Made by a program: the position numbers and the translations under genes. A model generated the notes under the pieces. It worked only from the letters and a program-made list of their open reading frames with translations, was not told where the DNA came from and made no database searches. Below, piece after piece: positions 11,481-23,245 of a stretch of DNA of 64,000 nt. Source of the DNA: Spisula solida (lineage: Eukaryota; Mollusca; Bivalvia; Venerida; Mactridae); assembly GCA_947247005.1 (NCBI GenBank), contig OX365956.1, positions 10,374,089 through 10,438,088 of the forward strand, in the 5' to 3' direction. How positions within the stretch are numbered: position 1 is the first letter of the stretch; every line of letters starts with the position of its first letter.

Positions 11481-12507
11481 ATTGTGAAAGGGGTTTAAAC
11501 AAGGTTAAACGTAATTATTACCGCCAGGTTTTAAACCTCTGTAACTATCGACTTGCAACAGTTAAGATACTTACTAAAGATTTAATAGCACAATAAGCCT
11601 ATTAAGTATGCTGCGTTATTGTTATTTAGGTGAAACAAACTGTATACAACTACATTATACCAACATAACCAGACGTTGCGTATTTTGTAAATTAGCGCCG
11701 ATTGCTAGAAAATATGAAGTAATACTCGAGCAGAAGTTACCAATATGTTTCTGCGCATAGTCATTAACTGGAGGATCTATTCGTAAATAAGCTTCGATGG
11801 GCTCCGAGTCAATTATGCTGCAAATTGGCAATATGATTAAAATAGTTTATTCGTTAACTGTGCGAGGATACATTCAATAGTACACACAATTTGGGAGTGT
11901 TCACTTCAACTGCAGGGTCGATATGATATTTACCAATAATCATATCAACAACTTAAACTATCAGAGCCCCGTGATAGCATTTTATGTGTGGGCAATGATG
12001 AAACAAAGTAAAACAATGTTGTGAAATTGCATTGTCGCTAAATTGTGTAATAATATATAAGACGGATCCGACCATTTCATTCATAATTGCAGACAAACGA
12101 ACAGGGTGATTACTAAACGGCACCTACAAACAATAGTGAGGCCCTTCTTAAAAGCAAATTGTAGCTTGAATGTTGTCCGTATATCCGTATGAAACCCTCA
12201 TTTAGGGAAGGGCGAGAGTGAGAAGTTGTGTGAACTGTCATGGTAGACAGTGCTGCTCATCTCACACTGGCCGGGGAGAGAGCTTTATGTACAGTACAAG
12301 ATGAGTTGTTGTATTCCTGTCGTTCTTGCCTCTTTCCTGGAGGGCCGTACCAGAGAGTTGTCAGAGAGACGCTTAACTGTCAGTCGCCAATAGAAACACA
12401 GTATTATTCAGCTATGTTTTGACATATAAAATATAACCTAATCTCAGTCATTTATTAGATGAAAGTGTTTTAATTTATCAACCACTAACTATGCAAAACC
12501 CTCCGTA
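11481..12507. other. no recognisable feature
   Basis: A 60-aa frame at 12,240-12,422 has no recognised motif. Otherwise AT-rich non-coding sequence. Confidence 0.5.
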
Positions 12508-12509
12508 CA

Positions 12510-12541
<32 letters not shown>

Positions 12542-12611
12542 AAACACACACACAAACACACACACAAACACACACACAACACACACACACAACACACACA
12601 CACACACACAG
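12508..12611. repeat. (CA)n microsatellite with AAC interruptions
   Basis: CA dinucleotide run broken by 'acaaac' and 'caacac' variants. Confidence 0.95.
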
Positions 12612-13132
12612 AGGTTTGTGAATAGGTATATAAGTCACTTATCACTACTTACTGGGATATTTAAATGTCAAAATTAAACTCACACTAAGACGTCTCCTGA
12701 AATTTAATTTAAAGTTGAAAACTAATGGACTATCAGAAAATTAAATAACACCGGTTAAGAATAAATCAAGACTATTTTGTGTTTAGGTTTTACTACTGTA
12801 ACAGTGATTATGATGAACATAGTCCATGTGACAGACCGAATTTCATTACCAAAACGGTGAACAGATCCAACAATGATTTTCGATTAGGTTGATATCTCAG
12901 CAGTCTGAAAACGGTTGATGGACTTGCGGGTCACTTTGCCAAATGACATTTTGGCGGCCGCCATTATTTTAAGCAATTAGAAGCTTTGGAAAAACTTGAA
13001 TTATTCCTCACTGAATAGGGCTATCGGCTTGTAATAAGTCTTAAACTGTTCGTATTTTAACCCCACATCTATTGATTTATATTTTTTCAATATGATGATA
13101 CGTATGGAAGCCCTGGAGGGCACTTTTGACTT

Positions 13133-13212
13133 AGGTGTTGTGACTTGTAACTTATGACTTGTGACTTAGAACTTGTGACTAATGACTTGAGACTTACGAC
13201 TTGTGACTTACA
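13133..13212. repeat. subterminal ACTTGTGACT-type repeats, left end of K
   Basis: About seven direct decamers such as 'gacttgtgactta' start right after the TIR. The inverse motif fills the right subterminal region. Such arrays are often transposase-binding sites in other DNA transposons; that role is inferred here. Confidence 0.8.
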
Positions 13213-14345
13213 TTTTATAAATAAATCTGCGCGCACGTCTTTGGACAGCGTGGATGGTAAAGGATGATGTCTAAATCGGAATTACCTGATAATAGTCTAT
13301 AGTGAGTCAGGTAAGTCGGTATTAGTTTTGTTTGATTGAAATCATCATTGTTGAAGGCCCCGACCCGTTATTCTGAATTGTTAACACAATTAACTAGAAT
13401 ACCCTTCATGTAATAGCGTAATTTCCCCTGGCATAGCTGTGTCTTATACGAGTACATGTGCATACATAATTATTATGGTTTGCTTCCTTTTCGTTATCAT
13501 TTGTGCGTCTCATTCGCGATGGATAGTTCGGATCATACAAGGTATAATGAATTAGACTTTAAGTTTTGTTGATGTACATGTATTAATAATTATATGTTCA
13601 TCTACATTTTTCCAGGTGAAGAAAATGGAATGTCCGTGTTGTGTGTGTGTGTTCGGTGCGTTTGGTTCGACAAATGATGTGGCGATGCAAACCTAATTAC
13701 CTGTATGTCTTAAAACCCAGCAAAGCAACCGGCTCAAATGTAAACTTGGCAATTGTGTGACACTACGGGCTAGAATAGATTTTGAATGTGATTGTGTTAC
13801 ATGTATGTACCATAATTGTGAAGTAGAACATATAAGGTTTTGCGGACAATTCCAAGTTGTGGATATCAATACATTAACATTTATGGCGCCTACGAACTAA
13901 GCTTTTCAAGATGGCTTTATATTATTCGCATAAGTTTAATTTCATAGATGTAATGTCAGTCAGACATGTTTAGAAATAATACGCCATTTTGTCATGTTTT
14001 GAAATACATGTGACCTAAACAATCTTATATTGATTTATGTGGAATTTATTTTGAATAAAAGTTGTCATTTTTTAAATGTGTTTTTGTCTACCGTTCATCT
14101 TTTACAACATAATACTGCATTTCAGTTAACTTTGTATACAATATAAAGCAAAGACCAAAAACACTGTCAATTACATGATTAAATATCATTCCAAGATTTT
14201 GGCTTTAATGGATACTGATAACAAACGAAGGATAACAAACTCATATTAAATTACAACATTTATAATAATAACACTTATAATGATACATTTTGCTGTCTAT
14301 AATTTTATCAAAGGTAGTGTGTATGTCACATTTTACACATCATAT

Positions 14346-14415
14346 TAAGTCTCAAGTCACAAGTTACAAGTCACAAGTCACAAGTCACAAGTCATAAGTC
14401 ATAAGTCACAAATCA
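14346..14415. repeat. internal AAGTCACAAGTCAC array in K
   Basis: Direct decamers AAGTCACAAGT/AAGTCATAAGT run in the same orientation as the right subterminal array. This suggests an internal duplication of the right end or a fused second element. Confidence 0.8.
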
Positions 14416-15359
14416 AAATCTTAATTGAAATGCAGAAATAAAACAGACGTTATAACCATGCTTTACTTTACGATTAAATGAAGCATTAGACATGCATGTC
14501 AAAATTAATAGAGCAACATACACATGAAATTATACTCAAGTGGCTCAGCATAACAATACCGACTAACAACATGCCATAATTAGTTATACAAATATTTTAA
14601 ATCATGGAATATGCTGTAAATTGGTGAACTTCTGAATTAAACACACGCCTTTCCAACATCCCAAAATCAATTGGAGTACATGTATATCATCAAGGTTTTG
14701 GTGTTGTACTATATCATGGTACAGGGTCTTAGAGATCCTATATCATAAACATTCTTATTTTGTGCCAGTCAGTCCAGATCGGTTTGTATTTCTCTCTCGA
14801 CTATATCAACCATAACTTCTATTTGAGTATATGAAGGTTCATAACGAGACAATACTATTGTGCTCAACTTGTGTGGGTTTATTGTAAGTATATGCATTTC
14901 TGTCCATTACAGTAAGAGTTGTTCACAGCCTTTTATGCAATATTCCACAAGAGACATTTTCAGGATTCCACGACAGATATTTCATTTATCTCCACCTGCA
15001 AAAACAAACAAACATTTTAATTACACTGGTCATTCTATTCACTCCTCTTAACCTAAATATTCGTCACGATTGTGACGCTAAAATTATAATCTAAAGTTGG
15101 AAATATATTATAGCAACGTCAACGCTAACTTTGTTTGCAATAACATATCGATAAAGAAGAATTTTAAACCTAACTCTTATGTAGTAGAATGAGTGTAATT
15201 CCGTGAACAATTGTTATTTAATCTAACAACTAAAACTGACTTACCTGTCTTGCTATATATATTAAAATCCGATTCACGTATCATCCGTTTTTATCCACGT
15301 TATTGTTGGGCGTAAGGGAAAAATAAAGCATGCAAATATATTTATAGTTTGTTTGGTCA

Positions 15360-15450
15360 CAACTTCTAAGTCACAAGTTATAAGTCACAAGTCAAAAGTG
15401 CACCCTGGGGCCTACGCAAGTCACAAGTCATAAGTCATTAGTCATAAGTC
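15360..15450. repeat. subterminal AAGTCACAAGT repeats, right end of K
   Basis: The mirror of the left subterminal array, interrupted by a degenerate copy of the TIR at 15,394-15,413. Confidence 0.8.
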
Positions 15451-15760
15451 AAAAGTGCCCTCCAGGGCTTCCATAGATACAGTTTGAGTTCGAAAGTATT
15501 GATATTCTGAGAAGATTTCGATATTTTTCACTTTTTGTCATTATTTTTTGTCTTGCAATTCTGATTGGGATTTGTATTTAGCTATTTTTTGTTTGCTATA
15601 TTCAGAGGTTAATTCTAGACATCCATAATATACATTACATTGATAGATTTTCACTTCGAAGTCCAAAATAAGTCAGGAATATATGACAACTGATATCTAA
15701 ATTAAATAGATATTTTAGGGCATATGAATAGACCGTTTCCAACAATCTCAGGGGAAAACA

Positions 15761-16315
15761 ATTTGGTTTTATCATTCCATAGCTACTTTGTTGATACATG
15801 CGAATATACATGCGTAGGTGTCCAGTACCGTGTACAAAGGCTGTTGGTGAGGTATTGGACCCTATCTGGGTGGCTTGGAGGATCGGATCCAGCAATATTT
15901 TCAAAAAAATGGTTATTGACAGGAAAACTTGAATAACTATGCAGTAAAACTGAAAATATGCATAAACACAACTCCAAATGATTGGAAAATAATTTGATAT
16001 GAGTTTATAATTTATATTTTTGTTCATAATAGTAAAGCATGTTAGGATTCATACCTTCCACTGTAAAATTCTGTTCGTTTCGCGCATTCACTAAGAAATG
16101 AAAATGTGAAAGCCGGAACGTACTCGAAGGGAAGCGATAAGCGATAGTGGCGACACAAAATAGACAAAATTATATATTGAATTGGTTGGTCTTGGTCTAG
16201 TGTATAGCCTACTACTTTTCTAATACAGGTGGACCTTAGTAAGCTTTAAATAACCGTTCTGGATAATTCTGTAAAAATATACATACACACTATAGCCTCC
16301 ACCAACCTACCTCAA
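15761..16315. other. no recognisable feature
   Basis: Small frames on both strands at 15,635-16,027 overlap the end of element E and are unsupported. Confidence 0.5.
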
Positions 16316-16560
16316 CTAAGGTTGTAATTGGTGACACGAGGGGTTAATGCTCTCGACTACCAATCATGAGGTTACTGGTTCGAAATATCAGTGGACCTGT
16401 GTTTAAAGTTTCCCACCCAACTACCGATGAACTGGTTGGTGACCGTGTGATAGTCCTGCTTGTATATGTAATATACACTGAGAACGTTTAAGAACCAATT
16501 AGTCTTTTCAGAAAGAGCTAGGCTACCCCACCCGGATTCCTTGTATCACACCACTGTCAT
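16316..16560 (+). mobile_element. tRNA-headed SINE
   Basis: An A-box-like block 'gaggggttaatgctctcgac' is followed 35 bases later by a B-box-like 'ggttactggttcgaaatat', the spacing of a tRNA gene. The head does not fold into a clean tRNA and runs on into 'gaaagagctaggctacccca', a SINE body. It is therefore called a SINE and not a tRNA gene. Confidence 0.65.
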
Positions 16561-16989
16561 TTCTACATGCTGCCCCTTCAGCAAAACAAAGGAACACATG
16601 GGAAATATTTAGAAGTTACCCTTGACTGAAAGGTTTAAATAAATAGGCTACAAATACACTTACAAGGTGTTATTCACATATATATTTTTCCTGCGAGTTA
16701 TGAATGTTTTTATTATCACCGCTATCACCATACAGATGTGTGCATCCATTTTAACGAATTACATACGGGTACAATGTTCTTGGATTGCGTAATATATTCG
16801 TGCTCTGTGTTGTACATACAATCAGATCTCGATATAACGACACCCGATATACTGACAAATTAATTAGACTGACATCAAATTTGGGGACAAAAGTATTAAA
16901 ATGCTCTCTATATCCATTCAGTATACTGACATATTTGTTACAACGACATTTTTCTTGGAAACAAACAGCGTCTTTGTAACGAGATCTGA

Positions 16990-18165
16990 CTGTACATCCT
17001 AAAGATATACCCACTATTCATGACCTTATGGAATACTTGTATGTGCCAGATACAGTCAATCCTGTTTTGTACATATAACGGATGGACACCACCATTACTT
17101 ATGCATAGTTACGGTAATACAGATGGGTACAGTAATTTGTAACCATACACGATACGTATTACAGAAGGGTACATTCGTTCCTGCCCGTATTGCGTTCATA
17201 CTACACATGAATACAGATTTTCTTGACCACTTATGATACTTCTAACCATATGAGTACTAAAACATGCTACATAAAGGAACATCCATTCATGTCCATATGA
17301 GGTACATAGGTACAGTTGTTCCTGACCATATGGAGGCCACAGTACAGATGGGTACAGCCGTGCCTTACAATATGTGGTACAGATTACATATGGGTACATG
17401 CAATCCTGGTCACATGGGGCACATACTATTTATAGTTATATTAATTCCTGACCATATAGAGGCCACAGTACAGATGGGTACAGCCATTCGCAACCATGTG
17501 TGGTACAGACTACATTTGGGTACATGCATTCCTGGGCACATTCTATTTATAGGTATATTAATTCCTGACCATATGGAATCCATAGCACAGATGTGTACGC
17601 AACTATTCCTGACCATAATTATGAAACAGATTACTTATGGGTACAGTCATAACGGACAATACTTGATACATACATACAGCCGTTCATAACCATGCATGGT
17701 ACATTATACAGTTGGGCACGGGAATCCCTGACCGTATTGGGTGCATCATGCAGAGGGGTAGAATGAGTACAGTACAGTGGAGCCATACCTGACCATATGT
17801 GGTACATTCTGTTGACGGTAATCATTCCTGGTCATATGAGTACTGGAACATGCTAAATATAGGAACATCCTTTTATGTCTATATGAAGTACATTCTACTG
17901 ATGGACATTGATCATTATAATTAATTCGGGTACTAGAACATAACCATATCTATATGAGGTAGATACTAGAGCGGGTTGCTGGCCACATGAGGTACATATT
18001 ATACAAAAGTGCAGATGGGAACATCCAATCCTGACCATATGAGGTACATGTGTAAGATTGTACATACAACAGATGGTCACTGTCATTCCTGATTTAATAC
18101 TAGTAGGTGAATATGGTCATCTTATCATAGTGTACATCGATATATTGATATAGTCATTCCTGGTT
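16990..18165. repeat. diverged minisatellite of 'cctgaccatatgaggtaca' type
   Basis: The phrases 'cctgaccatatg', 'gggtacag' and 'ggtacat' recur irregularly over 1.2 kb. A higher-order unit is visible between 17,321, 17,447 and 17,563, where 'cctgaccata' plus 'gaggccacagtacagatggg' recur at 126 and 116 bp. The overlapping 60-140-aa frames on both strands are products of the array. Confidence 0.8.
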
Positions 18166-19025
18166 TTAAAGTATACCATATTTCTAAGTAAGCCATTATT
18201 TACCCCTTGGGATTTCACCGATTAAAGCCATCCATTTTCTTAATATGTAGAAGAACCTTCCGTCTGAAATGCTTCTGTCAATTCCTGTCCCAATGAGGTA
18301 TTTGTTCTCTCTCTATGAGAGTAAATTCCACCACACTTTGGTTCCTATGGGGTACATTCTGCAGTCTAGTCAACTATTACATGTACTGAAAAGGGATAAC
18401 GACCACTGACAGGAATAGCACTTACTCTCTTAATGGGTATCCCCCATATCACTGTGTCTTTACTGGTGCCATTGGCTATCCATATTCAACAGACGAAGCT
18501 ATACATGCAAGATCCTAAAACACGGTTTGCTGCTATTCCTGTCCCCATGATGTAGATAAGTAAATCCTAGCCATATTGGTTCCCTACATCTATCAGGTGC
18601 AACTACCACTGGTAAAATGTACCTAATATCTTCGGGATCAATAACGCCTAGTCCTACTGCTTTCTTACAATCAAGGAGTACGACTAACGCCGGTCATAAA
18701 TACATACAATAACAGTGTACAATGTACATCAATTCTTAGCCCTATTACTTGAATCTGCACTCAAAGAGTATGACTCTTAAACGCCGGACATGCATGTAGG
18801 AAAGAATAACTTGCATCTTCGGTATAACAATTTCATTGTATGTAAAACACGCAGTTAAAGTGTATTTTCCGACATTCGACTGTTCAACTGACTGTATATT
18901 TACTAATTGAGTCTCACGTCAGCTGTTATACTCGCTCGACGCTGTTGACTGCTGGCAGGCGTTTGACAACCTTAGATACTCATTTATACATTTGGGTAAG
19001 TGGGGAATGTGGATTGTTCTTGCTC
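18166..19025. other. no recognisable feature
   Basis: Sequence with scattered 'cctgtccc'-like echoes of the preceding array; otherwise nothing recognised. Confidence 0.45.
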
Positions 19026-19029
19026 AAAG

Positions 19030-19112
19030 AAATTAAGCAGTGAACCAGATGGGTATTGAACCGATGACCTCTAGATCCCGAAGCGCACACCCTACATCTA
19101 AGCCACCGTTCC
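19030..19112 (-). mobile_element. tRNA-headed SINE, minus strand
   Basis: Read on the minus strand: 'ggtggcttagatgtagggtg' (A-box region), then 'ggtcatcggttcaatacccat' cut to the core GGTTCAATACC (B-box). The acceptor arms do not pair, which argues against a working tRNA. Confidence 0.65.
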
Positions 19113-19609
19113 CCACAGTTATTGCTATAATTCACGCAGTAGTTTTTAATCTTTTAACTTTAACATGACTGTCAGTGATGACGATTACATGTATATAGAC
19201 GAAGATAGTAAGTCTGATGTACAGAACCCTTCGCTTGAGATAATAATATATTCCTTAATGACCTCTCTAAAACGTTATCAAAACGTACTTTACAATCGAC
19301 AACATTAAACATGGGAGCCTAAATTTAGGAATGCATTCGTGTTGAGTAAGAATGTAATTCGCTAAAGATTCACTATTTGTTAAAGAAGTAATCATAGATT
19401 AGTTATTTAGTTCTACTAAATCATCCGGCACATGGTGTGTATGATCCCGCGCTAATAGCCAGACCTATAGTCTCCAAGACTTCTAGCTTTGGTCCGGCAC
19501 CATACACAAAGCCTAATAGGTCTGGGACACGAGTACCTGATACCTACACATCCGTATAAATATGTGAATATAAACTAACTACGCAGTTGTGAAATAGTAA
19601 ACTCAAAAG
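19113..19609. other. no recognisable feature
   Basis: One 10-bp inverted pair (CCAGACCTAT at 19,459 and ATAGGTCTGG near 19,528) is the only structure noted. Confidence 0.45.
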
Positions 19610-20190
19610 TAATGAGATTATTGGAAAACTTATATTCATGCTTCTCAAATTTATTTATCTAATTAGATATCAGCTTTCATATATTTCTGACCAATTTTGG
19701 ACTTCTAAGTGAAAATCTATCAATATAATGTATATTATGGATGCCTAGAATTAACCTCTGAATATTAAAAACAAAAAATGGCTAAATACAAATCCCAATC
19801 AGAATTGCAAGACACATAATAATGACAAAAAGTGAAAAAATATCAATATTTTTTTCAGAATATCAACAATTTCGAACTCAAAACTGTATCATCATATTGA
19901 AATGTATATATCAATAGATGTGGGGTTGAAATACGAACATTTTAAGACTTATTACAAGCCGATAGCCCTATTGAGTGAGGAATAATCAAGTTTTCCCAAA
20001 GCTTCTAATTGCTTAAAATAATGGCGGCCATCTTTAAAGAAAGATGGCCGCCAAAAGGTCATTTGGCAAAGTGACCCGCAAGTCCATCAACCTTTTTTGG
20101 ACAGCTGAGATATCAAGCTAACCAAAAATCATTGTTGGATCTGTTCACCTTTTTGGTAATGAACCTTCAATTTTCAAGACCTGGGACATG
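19610..20190 (-). mobile_element. family E element, copy 2, uninterrupted
   Basis: It is the reverse complement of the two halves of copy 1. It keeps the unoccupied target (gtat at 19,886-19,889) of transposon K. It also carries a strong hairpin at 20,023-20,052 that is shortened in copy 1 to 'tggcggccgccatt'. There is no ORF. Confidence 0.8.
20023..20052. repeat. perfect 13-bp stem hairpin
   Basis: GGCGGCCATCTTT, loop AAAG, then the exact complement AAAGATGGCCGCC. Confidence 0.9.
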
Positions 20191-20429
20191 GACTAACACA
20201 AGAATATGTAGCAGGTTTCAAGTCAACGCTGGACCTGCACATCATATTGCAGTCAATAGGATCTAATTTTAATGAGATTGATCCACTTCCAGCTTCAAAC
20301 TTCACGATTTAAATCATGCACATTGATCACTTCTAACATCAGACTCCCTGGTGGTGACTTGAATCATAGACATGAAGTGATGTTTTCTTCAACAACTTAA
20401 CATACGCATTTATCAATTAGCATTCCTTA

Positions 20430-21275
20430 GATGACTTGTACATGTTCATAGATTACTTGACTTGTACCTGTTCATAGATTACTTGACTTGTACCTGTTCA
20501 TATATTACTTGACTTGTACCTGTTCATAGATTACTTGACTTGTACATGTTCATAGATTACTTGACTTGTACCTGTTCATAGATTACTTGACTTGTACCTG
20601 TTCATAGATTACTTGACTTGTACCTGTTCATAGATTACTTGACTTGTACCTGTTCATAGATTACTTGACTTGTACCTGTTCATAGATTACTTGACTTGTA
20701 ACTGTTCATAGCTTACTTGACTTGTACCTGTTCATAGATTACTTGACTTGTACATGTTCATAGATTACTTGACTTGTACCTGTTTATAGATTACTTGACT
20801 TGTACCTGTTCATAGATTACTTGACTTGTACATGTTCATAGATTACTTGACTTGTACCTGTTTATAGATTACTTGACTTGTACCTATTCATAGATTACTT
20901 GACTTGTACATGTTCATAGATTACTTGACTTGTACCTGTTCATAGATTACTTGACTTGTACCTGTTCATAGATTACTTGACTTGTACCTGTTCATAGATT
21001 ACTTGACTTGTACCTGTTCATAGCTTACTTGACTTGTACCTGTTCATAGATTACTTGACTTGTACCTGTTCATAGATTACTTGACTTGTACCTGTTCATA
21101 GATTACTTGACTTGTACATGTTCATAGATTACTTGACTTGTACCTGTTTATAGATTACTTGACTTGTACATGTTCATAGATTACTTGACTTGTACCTGTT
21201 CATAGATTACTTGACTAGTACCTGTTTATAGATTACTTGACTTGTACCTGTTTATAGATTACTTGACTTGTACCT
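20430..21275. repeat. 26-bp tandem array, about 32 copies
   Basis: The unit is GATTACTTGACTTGTACCTG plus TTCATA. Copies are highly uniform, with a few recurring variants (acatg for acctg, tttata for ttcata, gcttac for gattac). The order of variants suggests amplification of multi-unit blocks. It ends about 60 bp before a family B element. Confidence 0.97.
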
Positions 21276-21332
21276 TTTAATGATCTTGACGTCCAATGGA
21301 AGCATGTCTTGATCATCAAATTGTTTTGTTAT

Positions 21333-21603
21333 TCCCCTACCGGTTTTTGACCGGAGGGGACTATAGGTTTGCCCTCCGGCCGTCCGTCTGTCAAACAATC
21401 TGGATCCTGACATAACTCAAACAGTTTCCAAACTAGGTTTATGAAACTTGGTATGTGGATAGGGGGCAATAAGGGGATTATGCACGTCTAAAAATATTTT
21501 GATTCTGATAAAAATTGTGGTTGCTATGCCAACAGAAACATTGAAAATGGCATCAAACGGGTAGGGGACTTCTGTATCGCTTGCAATTCTTAATTACTTG
21601 TTT
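21333..21603 (+). mobile_element. family B element, copy 2
   Basis: CCCCTACCGGTTTTTGACCG at the start and GGGTAGGGGACTTCTG near the end, with the same tail 'gcttgcaattcttaattact'. It carries one internal half-unit, against two in the copy at 2,911. Confidence 0.7.
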
Positions 21604-21629
21604 TTTCATAGATCTACTTTATTTAATAG

Positions 21630-21841
21630 GTGATGGTGTGAATGCCAAAGCAGATATCGAGAAAGGTTCATTCCTAGGTTTGTACAATGGAGCGTTTATC
21701 TCCAAAGAAGAAGGGGAAACAAGATTTGCTGTCAATGAGACCGCTTCTTTTCTCTTTTGTTTTGGAAGACAAATGGGAAAACGAATGTTTAAGAAAAATG
21801 TTGTTTTTGTATCAAAGACATTTACGTGGCCGATGTGTTAG
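21630..21841 (+). pseudogene. SET-domain (lysine methyltransferase-like) exon fragment
   Basis: SET-domain proteins transfer methyl groups from SAM to lysine. From 21,630 the frame reads GDGVNAKADIEKGSFLGLYN and then GAFISKEEGETR, matching the start of a SET domain (GxGV-A-DI-KG-F-Y-G--IS-EEGE-R). The next block ETASFLFCF fits the strand that follows. After about residue 50 the similarity is lost and a stop comes at 21,839. The catalytic NHS/Tyr region is absent. Just upstream, 'tttatttaatag' before GTGAT looks like a 3' splice site, so this seems to be a genomic exon copy and not a processed one. The KMT5A-like subgroup is only a guess. It follows a family B element after 26 bp, which could have carried or captured it. 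Confidence 0.6.
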
Positions 21842-22976
21842 TACTAAGATGAAAAAGTCCTCTGTTGGATGTGGAATGGCAAGTGTCCTCTGTTGTGCTT
21901 ACACACGCACTTACGCACATACACCAAAAGTGGCGACTCAAGCGGGCTCGACAAAAACTGTTTCTATTAGTAATATCAAAGTACTGAAGTAATATTACTT
22001 GAGGGATAACGCAAATCTTGGTAATCTATTAAAAATTACCTTAAATGGCATTGGATTAATAAGTGTAAATATTGTGAAAACTTTTCAGAAATATCGATTA
22101 CAGCTGACTCATTCAAATTTCATCTAACGAACCTATTTAGGCAACCCGACCATTAAAAACTCAATGAACTAGTTTCAACTATAAAGGGGGCTGAAATACG
22201 TAGTTTTAGCTGAGAAAAAGTATTAAAAAGACTAAGAATAACAGTAAATGGTAATTTTATGAATATGCATAAATAATGTTTGACGGAAGTAAACAAAGTA
22301 ATTGGGTGGGGGATGAATAGTCGTAAAAAAAGTAATAACTTAAACTGCACTTAGTCACCATTCCATAACTCTAGCTACAAACGAACCGAATAGGGTGCGA
22401 ATAGCGCGAACGATTCATAAAGGGGACGAAACACTATGGTCTCCAATCTCGGCGTGAAATGTGTAAACAACACCGCTTGGAAAAGGGTTGTTCTTAAGAT
22501 AGACGCAAAATATTAAGCCGAAGATCTGAGGTAAATTTAATGGATGAAACGTCGATCAATACTATTCATCAATGCAAAATATTGTAAATAGTGAAAATAA
22601 ATACATTATAGCAGGAGTTTGTTGCTAAACTGTAATATGAACGTTATGAAACCAATCAGTGTAAATTTCGTCTGCTTAACCAGGTACTGTAACAGCGACA
22701 ATTGTTTCAACCCTCAAAAACCATTAGTCATTTTACAGCGCGTAGGAATTTATTCGCACAAAAACATTAACTCACAGAAGAAACATTCCAAAAATGTTCA
22801 CAATACAAAGAAATAAAAAATAATCCCAATGCTAGGGACAAATGTCCTAAAAAATGATTGAAAATTATGATTTTGGTTTAGATTAGCTGGAACTCGTTTT
22901 TTTGCTCGGATGAATTGGTCGTGGAGAAATTACATTGGTGAAATCGTAGTGATTTCTGAAGTTGGTATGTAACAAT
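21842..22976. other. no recognisable feature
   Basis: The 101-aa frame at 21,687-21,992 is a frame-shifted shadow of the SET fragment and its flank. The rest is AT-rich. Confidence 0.45.
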
Positions 22977-23004
22977 ACTTGGGGGAATCCCCATTCCCCC
23001 AAGT
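22977..23004. repeat. perfect 12-bp stem hairpin
   Basis: ACTTGGGGGAAT, loop CCCC, then ATTCCCCCAAGT. No U-tract or nearby gene suggests a terminator. Confidence 0.9.
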
Positions 23005-23245
23005 AATAAAAACGATAATATCAAGTCAGACAGGAAGGCAGCATATTGGCTCTACTGAGCATTTGATGACCGTGAGTGGTGAGAGCTTGTGGTTTATTCT
23101 AACTACAACTCTGGTTGTTAAGAATTGAACGAATAATTATTTTGAAGTAGTTTTATTTTGACATTAATATTACATAATACATATAGAGTACATAATAATA
23201 TGTATCAGGTATGACACTGATAGATTATCGAGAATTCCGGGATCA

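Larger units (their letters stand above)
13102..15476. mobile_element. transposon K, 2,375 bp, non-autonomous, fully bounded
   Basis: The left end GTATGGAAGCCCTGGAGGGC plus ACTTTTGACTTA and the inverted right end (15,445-15,476) match at 31 of 32 positions. It is flanked by the 4-bp direct repeat ATAC (13,098-13,101 and 15,477-15,480), and the copy of the host element at 19,886-19,889 has ATAC once, so that site is the empty target. Subterminal decamers of the ACTTGTGACT type fill 13,133-13,212, 14,346-14,415 and 15,360-15,450. A degenerate internal copy of the end (gtgcaccctggggcctacg) lies at 15,394. No long ORF is present, so a transposase would have to come from elsewhere. A 4-bp duplication occurs in Chapaev, Sola1 and Ginger, among others; the superfamily is not settled. 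Confidence 0.9.
12808..15760 (+). mobile_element. family E element, copy 1, split by transposon K
   Basis: The parts 12,808-13,101 and 15,477-15,760 together align with the reverse complement of 19,610-20,190. Shared blocks include 'ggtgaacagatccaacaatg', 'gacttgcgggtcactttgcc', 'ggctatcggcttgtaataag' and 'gattgggatttgtatttagc'. The two halves join at ...gatgATAC|agttt..., which is continuous in copy 2. There is no coding sequence. Confidence 0.8.

Noticed and set aside
12240..12422. 60-aa ORF
   Set aside because: No recognised motif, no splice sites and no codon bias; length within chance.
17264..17689. 141-aa ORF
   Set aside because: Made by the 'cctgaccatatg' minisatellite; the repeat also gives frames on the other strand.
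19459..19537. Small inverted pair CCAGACCTAT/ATAGGTCTGG as a MITE
   Set aside because: Only 10 bp pair, with no flanking duplication or second copy.
20430..21275. CRISPR array
   Set aside because: The 26-bp units are directly adjacent with no spacers, and the genome is eukaryotic. It is a plain tandem repeat.
22977..23004. Transcription terminator
   Set aside because: No T-run after the stem and no gene ends here; factor-independent terminators of this type are not expected in animal nuclear DNA.
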